NCBI GenBank assembly: GCA_005776725.1 | Contig: SXOO01000271.1 | Location: forward strand, 1-32,232 | Origin: Pseudomonadota bacterium | Lineage (GTDB): Bacteria; Myxococcota_A; UBA9042; GCA-2863065 | Direction: 5' to 3' | DNA: 32,232 bases | Part shown: positions 7,435 through 15,451 of the stretch, piece by piece | How positions within the stretch are numbered: the first letter of the stretch is position 1 | Layout: each line of letters opens with the position of its first letter | Program-made: the position numbers and the translations under genes | The notes under the pieces: model-generated | The model's database searches: none | What the model saw: only the letters and a program-made list of their open reading frames with translations | What the model was told of the DNA's origin: nothing

Positions 7435-9315
7435 ATGCGTTTCACGCTGCTCTCATTCACGCTGGCGCTGCTGCCGCTCACCGCGGCTGCTGAGCTCACC
7501 CCAGAAGTCCGCGCCAGGGTCCAGAGCGCGCTCGAGCGAGGCAACCGCTCTGGCGACCGTGTTACTCGCGGCCTCGCGACCGAGCTGCTCGCGTCATTCG
7601 ATCCCACCACGGCCGCGCTCGCCGTGGATGCGCTGAAGGACCCGGTATTCGAGGTGCGCCTCGCAGCGGTCTCGGGTCTCCAGAAGGCCGGCGACGCGCG
7701 GTGGGAGGCTGCCATCGTCGAGGAGCTCCGGAACCCCCGTAGCGACATGCCGGCGCTGCTCGGGGTGCTGTTCCGCTTGCCCGAGAAAGACGTGTTCCGC
7801 CTGGTCCTCCCGCTGTTTCGGGATGAGAAGGTGCAGTCGCGCGCGCCGCTCTTCGAGGCCTTCACCAAGGCCGAGACGAAGTGGATGATCGCGTTCCTGA
7901 AGGCCTTCCTCGCCGAGAAGAACACGCAGCTCGTGGAGATGGCGCAGAACGTGGCGCTGTCGATGAAGACGCCCGAGTCCAAGCCGCTGCTGGATCACCT
8001 TCTGGCCACCGGCACGCCGGTGGTGAAGCAGCGCGCGCTCGAGGTCTACGCCGAGCTCCCGCGCGGCACCGACCTCGGCCCCGTGAAGAAGCTCCTGAAG
8101 GGCAAAGACAAGACCCTGTCGCTCGACGTGGCCAAGGTCCTCGCCCGGCACGGCGACCGGGCTGCGGTCCCCACGCTGCTCCCCGAGCTCGCCTCCACGG
8201 ATCCCAAGGTGGTCGTGGCTACGCTGGACGCGCTCATGGAGGTGCCCGGGATGGACCTGGTCCCGTCGCTGGAGCAGCTCCTCAAGAAGCCCGACGAGAA
8301 CATCGAGATCACCCGCCGGGTGCTCGAGCTGCGCTTCCGCGCGGGGGACGCCAAGCTCGCGGAGCTGCTGAAGCGATACCGCGCCTCGCTCGACGTTCGC
8401 CTCCAGGCCCTGGCCGTGTACTTCCTCGGCGTGAGCGAGCGCGGTCGCGCGCTGGCGGACCTCCACGAGAGCGTGTTCCACGGCGACGTGAACGTTCAGG
8501 TCGCGGCGATCGAGGCGATCGGCAAGATCGCCCACCACGACTCGATCGCCGTCCTGAAGCGCGCGCTCGACGCCACGAACGACCCGGCCCTGCGGAGCCA
8601 CCTCGTGGCGTCCGTCGCGGCGATCAAGGACGCCGACGTGATCCCCGTGCTTCAGTTCCTGGTCAGCGATCGCCAGGCGGACGTGCGGCGCAACGCCATC
8701 ATGGGCCTGGCGCGCGTCACCACCCGTGAGGCCGTGCCCACGCTCAAGATCGCGGTCAACGACTCCGACATCGAGGCCCGTACCACCGCCGTGCGCGCGA
8801 TCGTCACGCTGGACAACGTGGAGGGCCCCGCCACCTATCGTATGGCCCTCGGCTGGATGCCTCCGGAGGCCGTGCTCGACATGGCCGAGGGTCTTGGCGA
8901 GTCGTTCGCGCCGTACCTCGACATGTGCCTCACCTCGACTCGCAGCGAGCTCCACGACGCGGCGCTCGCCGCGCTCACCAAGATGCCCGGCAAGGAGGAC
9001 GGCCTGCTCACGGCCGCCTTCGACCGCACCCGCGACGTGGGCCTGAAGGCGAAGATCCTCACCCGCTTCACCACGCTCCAGGGAGCGGCGGTGCTGCCCC
9101 GCCTCGAGGCGGCCGCGAAGCCCGGGGTCAATCCGGCGCTGCGCGCGGCCGCGGTCTCGCTCGCGGGCACCGTGGGCGACGTCCTCGCCGAGGGCTGGCT
9201 CACGGGTCTCCTCGAGGAGCCGGACGAGCGCGTCCGCGTCGAGGCCGCGATCGCCCTCGTGAAGATCCACGCCAAGCTCCCGCCGGCGAAGGGCAAGAAG
9301 CCGCGTAAGCGGTGA
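7435..9315 (+). CDS. Exported HEAT-repeat protein
   Basis: The protein has 626 residues. A Sec signal peptide is clear (MRFTLLSFTLALLPLTAAA, cleavage before E20). The rest is a near-continuous array of HEAT-type helical pairs with recurring patterns such as DPVFEVRLAAVSGL, DVNVQVAAIEAIGKI and DERVRVEAAIALVKI. It ends in a basic tail (KGKKPRKR). HEAT solenoids are binding scaffolds and no catalytic motif is visible. The start ATG 7435 follows GGAGG closely. It sits 11 bases after pepA and is probably in the same transcript. The partner and role are unknown; a periplasmic scaffold is the most that can be inferred. Confidence 0.85.
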   Translation: MRFTLLSFTLALLPLTAAAELTPEVRARVQSALERGNRSGDRVTRGLATELLASFDPTTAALAVDALKDPVFEVRLAAVSGLQKAGDARWEAAIVEELRNPRSDMPALLGVLFRLPEKDVFRLVLPLFRDEKVQSRAPLFEAFTKAETKWMIAFLKAFLAEKNTQLVEMAQNVALSMKTPESKPLLDHLLATGTPVVKQRALEVYAELPRGTDLGPVKKLLKGKDKTLSLDVAKVLARHGDRAAVPTLLPELASTDPKVVVATLDALMEVPGMDLVPSLEQLLKKPDENIEITRRVLELRFRAGDAKLAELLKRYRASLDVRLQALAVYFLGVSERGRALADLHESVFHGDVNVQVAAIEAIGKIAHHDSIAVLKRALDATNDPALRSHLVASVAAIKDADVIPVLQFLVSDRQADVRRNAIMGLARVTTREAVPTLKIAVNDSDIEARTTAVRAIVTLDNVEGPATYRMALGWMPPEAVLDMAEGLGESFAPYLDMCLTSTRSELHDAALAALTKMPGKEDGLLTAAFDRTRDVGLKAKILTRFTTLQGAAVLPRLEAAAKPGVNPALRAAAVSLAGTVGDVLAEGWLTGLLEEPDERVRVEAAIALVKIHAKLPPAKGKKPRKR

Positions 9316-9457
9316 GCGACCCTCCGGGACGCCGTCCGCGCGAGGGCCTCCCCGGGCGCACTCGTGGCTGGCCTCCCGAGCACCCCGAGTCACACGAGTG
9401 AGCGGCTCACAGCGGCCTCTAGCGCGCACCGAAACGCTGCGTCGACCACGTCACCGC

Positions 9458-11881
9458 GTGTATGCTGCGCGCGTGCGTCACGCCGCGCTACTGCTCCTCC
9501 TCGGCTGCTCCGAGTTCATCGACAAGGACCCAGTCGACACGGCGACACCCTCCGCCGATGGCGGCGGGACGGCCTGCGACGCCCCCTGCGCGGAGCCCGG
9601 CCTCGTGGAGTGCGACGGCGACTCCCGCCGGGTCTGTGTGTCGATCGAAGGGTGCGCCACCTGGCAGCCCACCACCCCGTGTGGCGACGACGAGGTCTGC
9701 CGAGGCGGCGAGTGCGGCGCTGATCACTGTCCTGCCGAAGGGCTGGCCGAGTGCCGCGGCGACGACGGGCTCGAGCGGTGCGGCGTGGGCCAACGCGGCT
9801 TCCTCGACTGGGGCGGCTACGAGGCGTGCGCCGACGAGCACGCCTGCGTCGACGGCGCATGTGTGGCACCCGGCGGCTCGTGCCCCGCGCTCGGTAGCCG
9901 GCGCTGCGCAGGCGGCGGTGCGTCGGTCTGCAAGCTGATCGCCGGCCGCCTCACGTGGACCGAGGAGGGGTGTGGCCCAGGGACACGGTGCCTCGGTGCG
10001 GGGATCTGCGGCGCTGACGCCTGCGAGCCCGGCGTGCAGCGCTGCGATGGTGAGGCGATCGCGGCTTGCACCACGGACTCCAGCGGGTTCCGCGTCTTTG
10101 GCGAGGCGATCGCGTGCCCCGACGCCGGCGTCTGCCGCGACGTGGCGCCAGCCTTCGGCACCCCCCAGGCCCACTGCGGCACGGACGAGTGCACGGAGGG
10201 CGCCCTCCGCTGCGGTGACAGCCCGGAGCGCTGCGAGGTGGACGTCCTCGGGTTCTTCAAGTGGGCACCTCAGCCCGCGTGCGCGGATGGCCTCGAGTGC
10301 CGCGATGGCGCGTGCGGCGTGGACCAATGCCCCGCGCTCAACGCGGCGGAGTGCGTCAGCGGTGGCCTGCGGCTCTGCGCACTGGCCGGTGGCTTCCTCG
10401 GCTGGGGCGAGCCCGCCCCCTGCGGCGAAGGCGCCGTCTGTTCCGGCAACGCCTGCCAGATCCACGGCTGCCCTGGACTGCTCGCCACGAAGTGCGTCGA
10501 TGTGACTCACGCGGCGCTGTGTGAGCTGGACGACGCCACCGGGCTCCTGGCTTGGAGCGACCCGATCTCCTGCCCCGGCCAAGGCAGCGAGTGCCGTGCG
10601 CAGGGAGTCTGCGGCAAAGACGCGTGCCCGGTCGCGGGCGCTGTCGAGTGCATCAACCTCTCCTCGATCGCTACCTGCCAGCTCGGCACCGGGCCCTTCC
10701 TCGTCTGGGCGCCCTCCGGCCAGTGCGAATCGAGCGAGGAGTGTCGCGCCGGCGTGTGCGGGCACGACGAGTGTGCGCTCGGCGCCGCCGAGTGCGTCGG
10801 CCAGGACGCGGCTCGAAGCTGCGTCGACGGCGCGTCGGTAGGCGGCACGGCCGGCTTCGGCGCGTGGACTCCGGCGGTTGCGTGTCCGCACCCCGACATG
10901 AGCTGTGCTGGAGGGGCGTGCGCCTTTCAAGGGAGCTTCGCGCTCGCCGCCGGGGACGGCGCCCCGGACGTGGTGGCGTTGAGCGACGGCTTCGGCGTCT
11001 TGACCGGCGGGCCGCTGAGATGGCGGCAGTTCGGCCTGGACGGACTCGAGAAGAACGCCGTCGCGCTGGGCCCCAGCAGCGGCCAGCCACGCGTGGTCCG
11101 GGGCGACGGCGGCACCATGGGGCTGTGGCACCGCGACGGCGGCCTGTACGCGGCCTCGCTGGTCCCGCTCGGCTCGGCGTACCCGCTCCCCGCCACCTTC
11201 CCGCTCGGGACCCCGGCCCTCTACGACCTCTTCCTGTCGTCGGAGGGCCCTTATGCGGTCCGGGCGGAGGACACCGCCAGCGGCGGGCGGATCGCCGGGA
11301 GCCCGCTCGCGGGCGACGGCGTGCTCTACACCGTGGAGGTGGCCGCGACCGACACGCCCCTGCTCGCGCTCGCCGCCGCCGCTACGGCCTCCGGGGCGGG
11401 CGCGTTCGCCTGGGTCACCTCCGGCGATCCCAGCACCGTCTCGTTTCGACGCCTGGACTTCGCGGGTGGTTCGGTCACGCAGGTCGCCTGGCTCACGGGC
11501 AACTCGCCGCTGGGCGGTCTCGCGCTGAGCGGCCGTGACGAGGGCGCCCTGCTCGTGCTCGAGCGGGAGGGTCAGCTCGAGGTCACCGCGCTGGACTACG
11601 ACGACACCGGGCTCAACGGCAGCTTCGTGCTCGTGGGCGCCGGGCGGGATCCGGTCCTCGTGGGCGACGTTCTGCTCTACCGGGTGAAGGCGCCGGACTC
11701 GGAGGCCTTCGAGATCTGGGTCGCCCGGGTGGGTCCCGGTGGGTTGATCTCTGCTCCTCGCCTCGTGGACGCTGACCAGGACCTCTCGCAGCCGCGCGCG
11801 GCAGTGCTGCCGGACGGCCGGATGGTGGTGGTGTACCTCGCGGCTTCGGGCCCGCGCGCCGCGTACGTGGAGGGTCTCTGA
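9458..11881 (+). CDS. Cys-rich lipoprotein with nine six-cysteine repeats
   Basis: Translation from GTG 9458 gives 807 residues. The N-terminus reads YAARVRHAALLLLLGCSEF, a lipobox with the acylated Cys at residue 17. In-frame GTG codons at 9473 and 9398 are alternatives, and no strong ribosome site separates them. From about residue 35 to 490 there are nine units of about 45-56 residues. Most carry about six cysteines and share a pattern of two Cys, an aromatic (usually W), Cys, Cys, then CG-x-D-x-C (GVCGKDAC, GVCGHDEC, GICGADAC). I do not recognise a named domain. The remaining 300 residues have few cysteines and look like a beta-rich, propeller-like domain. Exposure on the outer membrane or in the periplasm is likely. 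The stop is one base before the next ATG, so it is probably co-transcribed with the PTPS pair. Confidence 0.82.
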   Translation: MYAARVRHAALLLLLGCSEFIDKDPVDTATPSADGGGTACDAPCAEPGLVECDGDSRRVCVSIEGCATWQPTTPCGDDEVCRGGECGADHCPAEGLAECRGDDGLERCGVGQRGFLDWGGYEACADEHACVDGACVAPGGSCPALGSRRCAGGGASVCKLIAGRLTWTEEGCGPGTRCLGAGICGADACEPGVQRCDGEAIAACTTDSSGFRVFGEAIACPDAGVCRDVAPAFGTPQAHCGTDECTEGALRCGDSPERCEVDVLGFFKWAPQPACADGLECRDGACGVDQCPALNAAECVSGGLRLCALAGGFLGWGEPAPCGEGAVCSGNACQIHGCPGLLATKCVDVTHAALCELDDATGLLAWSDPISCPGQGSECRAQGVCGKDACPVAGAVECINLSSIATCQLGTGPFLVWAPSGQCESSEECRAGVCGHDECALGAAECVGQDAARSCVDGASVGGTAGFGAWTPAVACPHPDMSCAGGACAFQGSFALAAGDGAPDVVALSDGFGVLTGGPLRWRQFGLDGLEKNAVALGPSSGQPRVVRGDGGTMGLWHRDGGLYAASLVPLGSAYPLPATFPLGTPALYDLFLSSEGPYAVRAEDTASGGRIAGSPLAGDGVLYTVEVAATDTPLLALAAAATASGAGAFAWVTSGDPSTVSFRRLDFAGGSVTQVAWLTGNSPLGGLALSGRDEGALLVLEREGQLEVTALDYDDTGLNGSFVLVGAGRDPVLVGDVLLYRVKAPDSEAFEIWVARVGPGGLISAPRLVDADQDLSQPRAAVLPDGRMVVVYLAASGPRAAYVEGL

Positions 11882-11882
11882 G

Positions 11883-12245
11883 ATGTGGCAGATCGAGGTG
11901 GACTACGAGCTTCAGGCGGCGAGGCGTCTCCACGGCCTTCCCCCCGAGCACCCGTGCGGTCGACTCCACGGCAACACGTTCCGGGTGACCGTGAGGCTCG
12001 CCGGGGCGCTGCAAGGGCCGGGCTGGGTGCGCGACTTCGCCGAAGTCGACGCCGCGATGGCGCCCGTGCTCGCGGAGCTCGATCACTCCGAGCTCAACGC
12101 GGTGCCTGGCCTCGAGAACCCCACGAGTGAGCGCCTCGCCCAATGGATCTACGAGCGGTTGCAGCTGCCGGAGCTGCAGGCGGTGGTGGTGAGCGAAACT
12201 CAGCGGACGCGGTGCACGTACACCGGTCCTGCTGCCAGCGCGTAG
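11883..12245 (+). CDS. QueD/PTPS-family protein with degenerate zinc site
   Basis: The 120-residue chain aligns end to end with E. coli QueD (6-carboxy-5,6,7,8-tetrahydropterin synthase, queuosine and deazapurine pathway), including PGLENPTSE at 75-83. In QueD three His bind the catalytic zinc. Here the first is R14 (AARRL instead of AAHRL) and the third is N31 (LHGN instead of LHGH); only H29 remains. The catalytic Cys (C25 in CGRLHG), the D67-H68 pair and E105 are kept. As written it should bind zinc poorly or not at all. The ATG lies one base after the preceding stop. A second PTPS-family gene follows and has the complete His set, so the two may work together. A decayed paralogue or a new non-catalytic role are alternatives. 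Confidence 0.85.
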   Translation: MWQIEVDYELQAARRLHGLPPEHPCGRLHGNTFRVTVRLAGALQGPGWVRDFAEVDAAMAPVLAELDHSELNAVPGLENPTSERLAQWIYERLQLPELQAVVVSETQRTRCTYTGPAASA

Positions 12246-12288
12246 GCAGCCAGGCAGACGACGACATCAGTTCGAGAAGGAGTCAGCG

Positions 12289-12789
12289 GTGGAGCAGTTC
12301 GGGATTCGGGTCGACAAGCAGTACTTCAACTTCGCCGCCGCGCACTTCTTGCTGTTCCCGGACGGGACGCGGGAGGAGCTGCACGGGCACAACTACCAGG
12401 TGACGGTGGAGGTCACGGGTCCCCTCAGCGACGGGGACGTAGTGCTCAACTTCATCCCGTTCAAGCCCATCGTGCGGAAGTGCTGCGACGAGCTCGACCA
12501 CCGGCTGCTCCTGCCTCGGGACTCTCACTGGCTCCGCATCATCACCACGGAGCGCGAGGTGGAGGTGTGGCACGGTGAGGACCGCTTCGTGGCGCCCCTG
12601 CGCGACGTGACGATCCTGCCGATCCCCAACACTTCCGCCGAGCGGCTCAGCCAGTACCTGGCCCACCAGATCCTGTCGCGCGTCCGCGAGCAGATCCCAG
12701 ACGCGCGTATCGACAGCATCCGGGTCTCGGTCCAGGAGACGCCGGGCCAATCGGCCATGGTCACGCTGACCGAGCTAGAGCCCACGTGA
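12289..12789 (+). CDS. 6-pyruvoyl tetrahydropterin synthase-family protein, ExxHGH type
   Basis: This 166-residue protein belongs to the PTPS/QueD family. The zinc ligands are all present: H19 (FAAAHF), H32 and H34 (LHGHN). D70-H71 and E150 are also kept. The catalytic Cys position is occupied by R28, and E29 makes the motif ExxHGH reported for PTPS-III enzymes, which replace dihydroneopterin aldolase in folate synthesis. An insert of about 30 residues (about 85-115) before PIPNTSAERL makes it longer than QueD, as I recall for planctomycete-like members. The GTG at 12289 has a strong GAAGGAG site seven bases upstream. Its stop overlaps the GH92 start (GTGA). Either a folate enzyme or half of a two-gene enzyme with the preceding protein is possible. 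Confidence 0.85.
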   Translation: MEQFGIRVDKQYFNFAAAHFLLFPDGTREELHGHNYQVTVEVTGPLSDGDVVLNFIPFKPIVRKCCDELDHRLLLPRDSHWLRIITTEREVEVWHGEDRFVAPLRDVTILPIPNTSAERLSQYLAHQILSRVREQIPDARIDSIRVSVQETPGQSAMVTLTELEPT

Positions 12790-15218
12790 TCAGGGGGAGC
12801 CTCCGTCTTCTTCTCGTGAGCGGCGCGCTCGCCTGCGCTGGCGGCCCCGCCGCTGCGCCGCCTTCGGCCGACGCAGGTGTCACCGATGTGGGCGACCCGG
12901 CCGCCGTGCCGGACGTCCCCAACACGGCTGACGTAGACTTGGGGGACGGCCAGGCCGCCTCGGATCTTGCGGACACCGTCGTGGACGTGGTGGAGCCGCC
13001 CTTCGACCCCCTCCCGCTGGTTCACCCGTTCGTGGGCACGGGCGCGGCGGGATTTAACTACGGCGCCACCCCGCCCGGCCCCGCGTTGCCCTTCTCCCTG
13101 GTCCGGCTGTCCCCCAACACCGGCGACTTGAACGCCAACACGTTCGGTGTCGGGCACGCCGGCGGGTACCGCTACGAAGACCCCTACCTGCTCGGGTTCT
13201 CTCACTATCACCTGGTAGGCGTGGGCATCGGCGACGCTGGGAACATGCGCGTGATGCCGGTGCGAGGGCCGCCGGCGGAGCAGACGGTGTGGACCGCCTA
13301 CCGCGCCGACCTCGACCACTCGGCGGAGCACGTGGAGCCCGGCTACTACCGGGTCGACCTCCCGGACCGCGGCGTCCGCGCGGAGCTCACCGCCACTCGC
13401 CGTGTGGGCGTTCACCGCTACACGTTCTCGGACGCACCGGAAGGCGCCGCGTCGCTGGTGTTCGATCTGGGCGCGATCATCGGCGACGGCGGGATCACCG
13501 CCAGTACGCTCACGGTCGATCCGGCCACCGGCGAGCTCTCTGGCTCCCTCCACAGCAGCGGCGATTTCTCGGGCCGCTTCGGCGGTTACACGCTGTACTT
13601 CGCTGGCCGCACGAGCCGCCCCCCGCTGGCCGTGCACACGTTCAAAGACGGGCCGCCACCGCCCGCCATGGAGCCCGGCGCTTTCTTCGAGGGCACCCCC
13701 ACCGTCACGGGCGTGAACGTCGGCGCGGTGATCGAGTTCTCTCCCTCGGGCGGGCCCGTGGAGCTCGCGATCGGGCTGTCCTTTGTGGACGGCGACGGCG
13801 CGGCCCAGGCGCTCGCTGCCGAGTTTCCGCCCGGCAGCACCTTCGACGACGCCCTCGCTGCAGCGCGCGTCGCCTGGACGGAGGCCCTCAGCCGCGTCCG
13901 GGTGCGCGGCGGCACGGAGACGCGCACGCGGATCCTCTACACGGCGCTCTATCACACGCTGCTGATGCCCACGTTGATGACCGACGTCGACGGGCGCTAC
14001 CGCGGGATCGACCAGCAAGTGCACCTGGCGGAGGGCTTCACCTACTACAGCGACCTCTCGCTGTGGGACACCTACCGCACCTTCCATCCCCTCATGACCC
14101 TGCTCTACCCGGAGTATCAGGCGGACTTCCTGCGCTCGCTCGCGGCGATGGCGCGCGACTGGGGTGGCCTGCCGCGCTGGCCGCTGGCGATCGGCGAGGG
14201 TGGCTCCATGATCGGCACCAGCGCCGACATCGTCTTCGGCGACGCCGAGCTTGCCGGCGGAGGGCCGGTTCCGGCCTCCGAGATCTGGCCCGCGGTGAAG
14301 ACCACCGCCTTCGGCCGCCACCCGCAAGGCAAGACGGACAAGGACCGGATCGACGACTACATGGCCTTCGGCTTTTGCCCCTCGGACAGAGGAGGGGCCG
14401 GCTCGGTCTCGCACACCCTCGAGTACGCCACGGCGGACGCCTGCGGCGCGGTGCTGGCCGAAGCCGCGAGCGACGGCGCCTCGGCGGCCGCTCTCGCCGC
14501 TCGCGCTGCCAGTTGGAAGCACCACATGGACAACGATCAGGGCTTCCTCGCGCCGCGTCGCTCGGACGGCACAGTCCCGAAGTACACAGCCACAGAACAT
14601 TCCACGCATTACATCGAGGGATCCGCCTGGCAGTACACGTTCATGGTCCCTCAGGACGTGCCGGGCCTCGTCGCGGCGCTCGGTAAGCCCCGTTTCGTCG
14701 AGCACCTCCACGGGCTCATGGACGGGACCCGAGCAAACTTCCAGCCGCTCCTCCCCACGGGAACCTACTGGCACGGGAACGAGCCCAACCTCCTGGCGCC
14801 GTTCTTGTTCGGGCACGCAGGGCGCAGCGATCTCGCCGGCTGGTGGGTCCACTGGGTGGCCGACCACCTCTACACCCTCGAGCCGGGCGGCCTCGCCGGG
14901 AACGACGACGGCGGCACGCTCTCTTCCTGGTATGTGTTTGCCGCCGCCGGCCTCTACCCCCTCTCTTGCACCGGACAGTTCACCGTGACGCAGCCCCTCT
15001 TCGACGAGGTCATCTGGCATCTCCCAGAGGGGCTCGGGAGGCCGGCGCGCATGCTCACCAGCCGGGTCGCGGACTGGATCATCGAAGAGCCTGTCGCGTT
15101 CCCGTTGTGGGACGGGTCGCCCGTGACCAGCCCGACGCTCCCGGTGGGGTGGCTCATGGCCGGCGGCACGCTCACCCATGCGCAGAGCGGCTTCGGGCCA
15201 GAGCCGCCGGCGCTCTGA
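12786..15218 (+). CDS. Glycoside hydrolase family 92 lipoprotein (alpha-mannosidase-like)
   Basis: The protein has 810 residues. The N-terminus is a lipoprotein signal (LLLVSGALAC, Cys17), followed by an Asp/Val/Ala-rich linker to about residue 72. Then comes a full GH92 region: HPFVGTG (80-86), GFSHYHL (137-143), YTALYHTLLMP and DGRYRG, SLWDTYR (425-431), EGSAWQYTF, HGNEP (663-667) and GNDDGG (705-710). GH92 enzymes are calcium-dependent exo-alpha-mannosidases that remove mannose from glycans with inversion. The acidic residues of HGNEP and GNDDGG that serve the active site in the family are present. The GTG start overlaps the preceding PTPS-family stop by four bases. A surface or periplasmic glycan-degrading enzyme suits a predator or saprophyte. 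The linkage specificity cannot be read from sequence. Confidence 0.92.
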   Translation: MIRGSLRLLLVSGALACAGGPAAAPPSADAGVTDVGDPAAVPDVPNTADVDLGDGQAASDLADTVVDVVEPPFDPLPLVHPFVGTGAAGFNYGATPPGPALPFSLVRLSPNTGDLNANTFGVGHAGGYRYEDPYLLGFSHYHLVGVGIGDAGNMRVMPVRGPPAEQTVWTAYRADLDHSAEHVEPGYYRVDLPDRGVRAELTATRRVGVHRYTFSDAPEGAASLVFDLGAIIGDGGITASTLTVDPATGELSGSLHSSGDFSGRFGGYTLYFAGRTSRPPLAVHTFKDGPPPPAMEPGAFFEGTPTVTGVNVGAVIEFSPSGGPVELAIGLSFVDGDGAAQALAAEFPPGSTFDDALAAARVAWTEALSRVRVRGGTETRTRILYTALYHTLLMPTLMTDVDGRYRGIDQQVHLAEGFTYYSDLSLWDTYRTFHPLMTLLYPEYQADFLRSLAAMARDWGGLPRWPLAIGEGGSMIGTSADIVFGDAELAGGGPVPASEIWPAVKTTAFGRHPQGKTDKDRIDDYMAFGFCPSDRGGAGSVSHTLEYATADACGAVLAEAASDGASAAALAARAASWKHHMDNDQGFLAPRRSDGTVPKYTATEHSTHYIEGSAWQYTFMVPQDVPGLVAALGKPRFVEHLHGLMDGTRANFQPLLPTGTYWHGNEPNLLAPFLFGHAGRSDLAGWWVHWVADHLYTLEPGGLAGNDDGGTLSSWYVFAAAGLYPLSCTGQFTVTQPLFDEVIWHLPEGLGRPARMLTSRVADWIIEEPVAFPLWDGSPVTSPTLPVGWLMAGGTLTHAQSGFGPEPPAL

Positions 15219-15247
15219 GACCATTGATGTGACCTTTGATACCGCGC

Positions 15248-15277
15248 TTGACGCTGGGGCCACTGAGCGCCTAGCCT
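15248..15277 (+). promoter_or_regulatory. Candidate promoter upstream of the giant Cys-rich lipoprotein gene
   Basis: TTGACG (15248-15253) is followed after 18 bases by TAGCCT (15272-15277). The same two hexamers occur with a 17-base spacer upstream of the cpoB-like gene. Transcription would begin near 15284, leaving a leader of about 170 bases before ATG 15452. The rest of the 233-base gap (15219-15451) shows no gene or hairpin that I can support. Confidence 0.35.
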
Positions 15278-15451
15278 CCGTCTCGACTGCGGCTGCAGCC
15301 TTCCGCGCCTGTGCGGCCCATCAGCTCTCGCGCTGATCTTGGCCGATCCTCGTCGGGGGGCCTTGCCGAGTCGTGGGCTCTGCCCGAAACCGGAACGGCG
15401 TGTCGTCTTGGCGGCACGGTCGAGTGAATCAGGAAGGGCCCGGAGGCCGGC

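Noticed and set aside
12525..15263. Very long open frame antisense to the GH92 gene, and similar ones antisense to the HEAT and Cys-rich genes (7594-9429, 9488-11131, 17021-19111)
   Set aside because: At this GC content stops are rare in antisense frames. The translations are low-complexity Arg/Ala/Gly/Val/His-rich with no family match, while the sense frames have clear domains.
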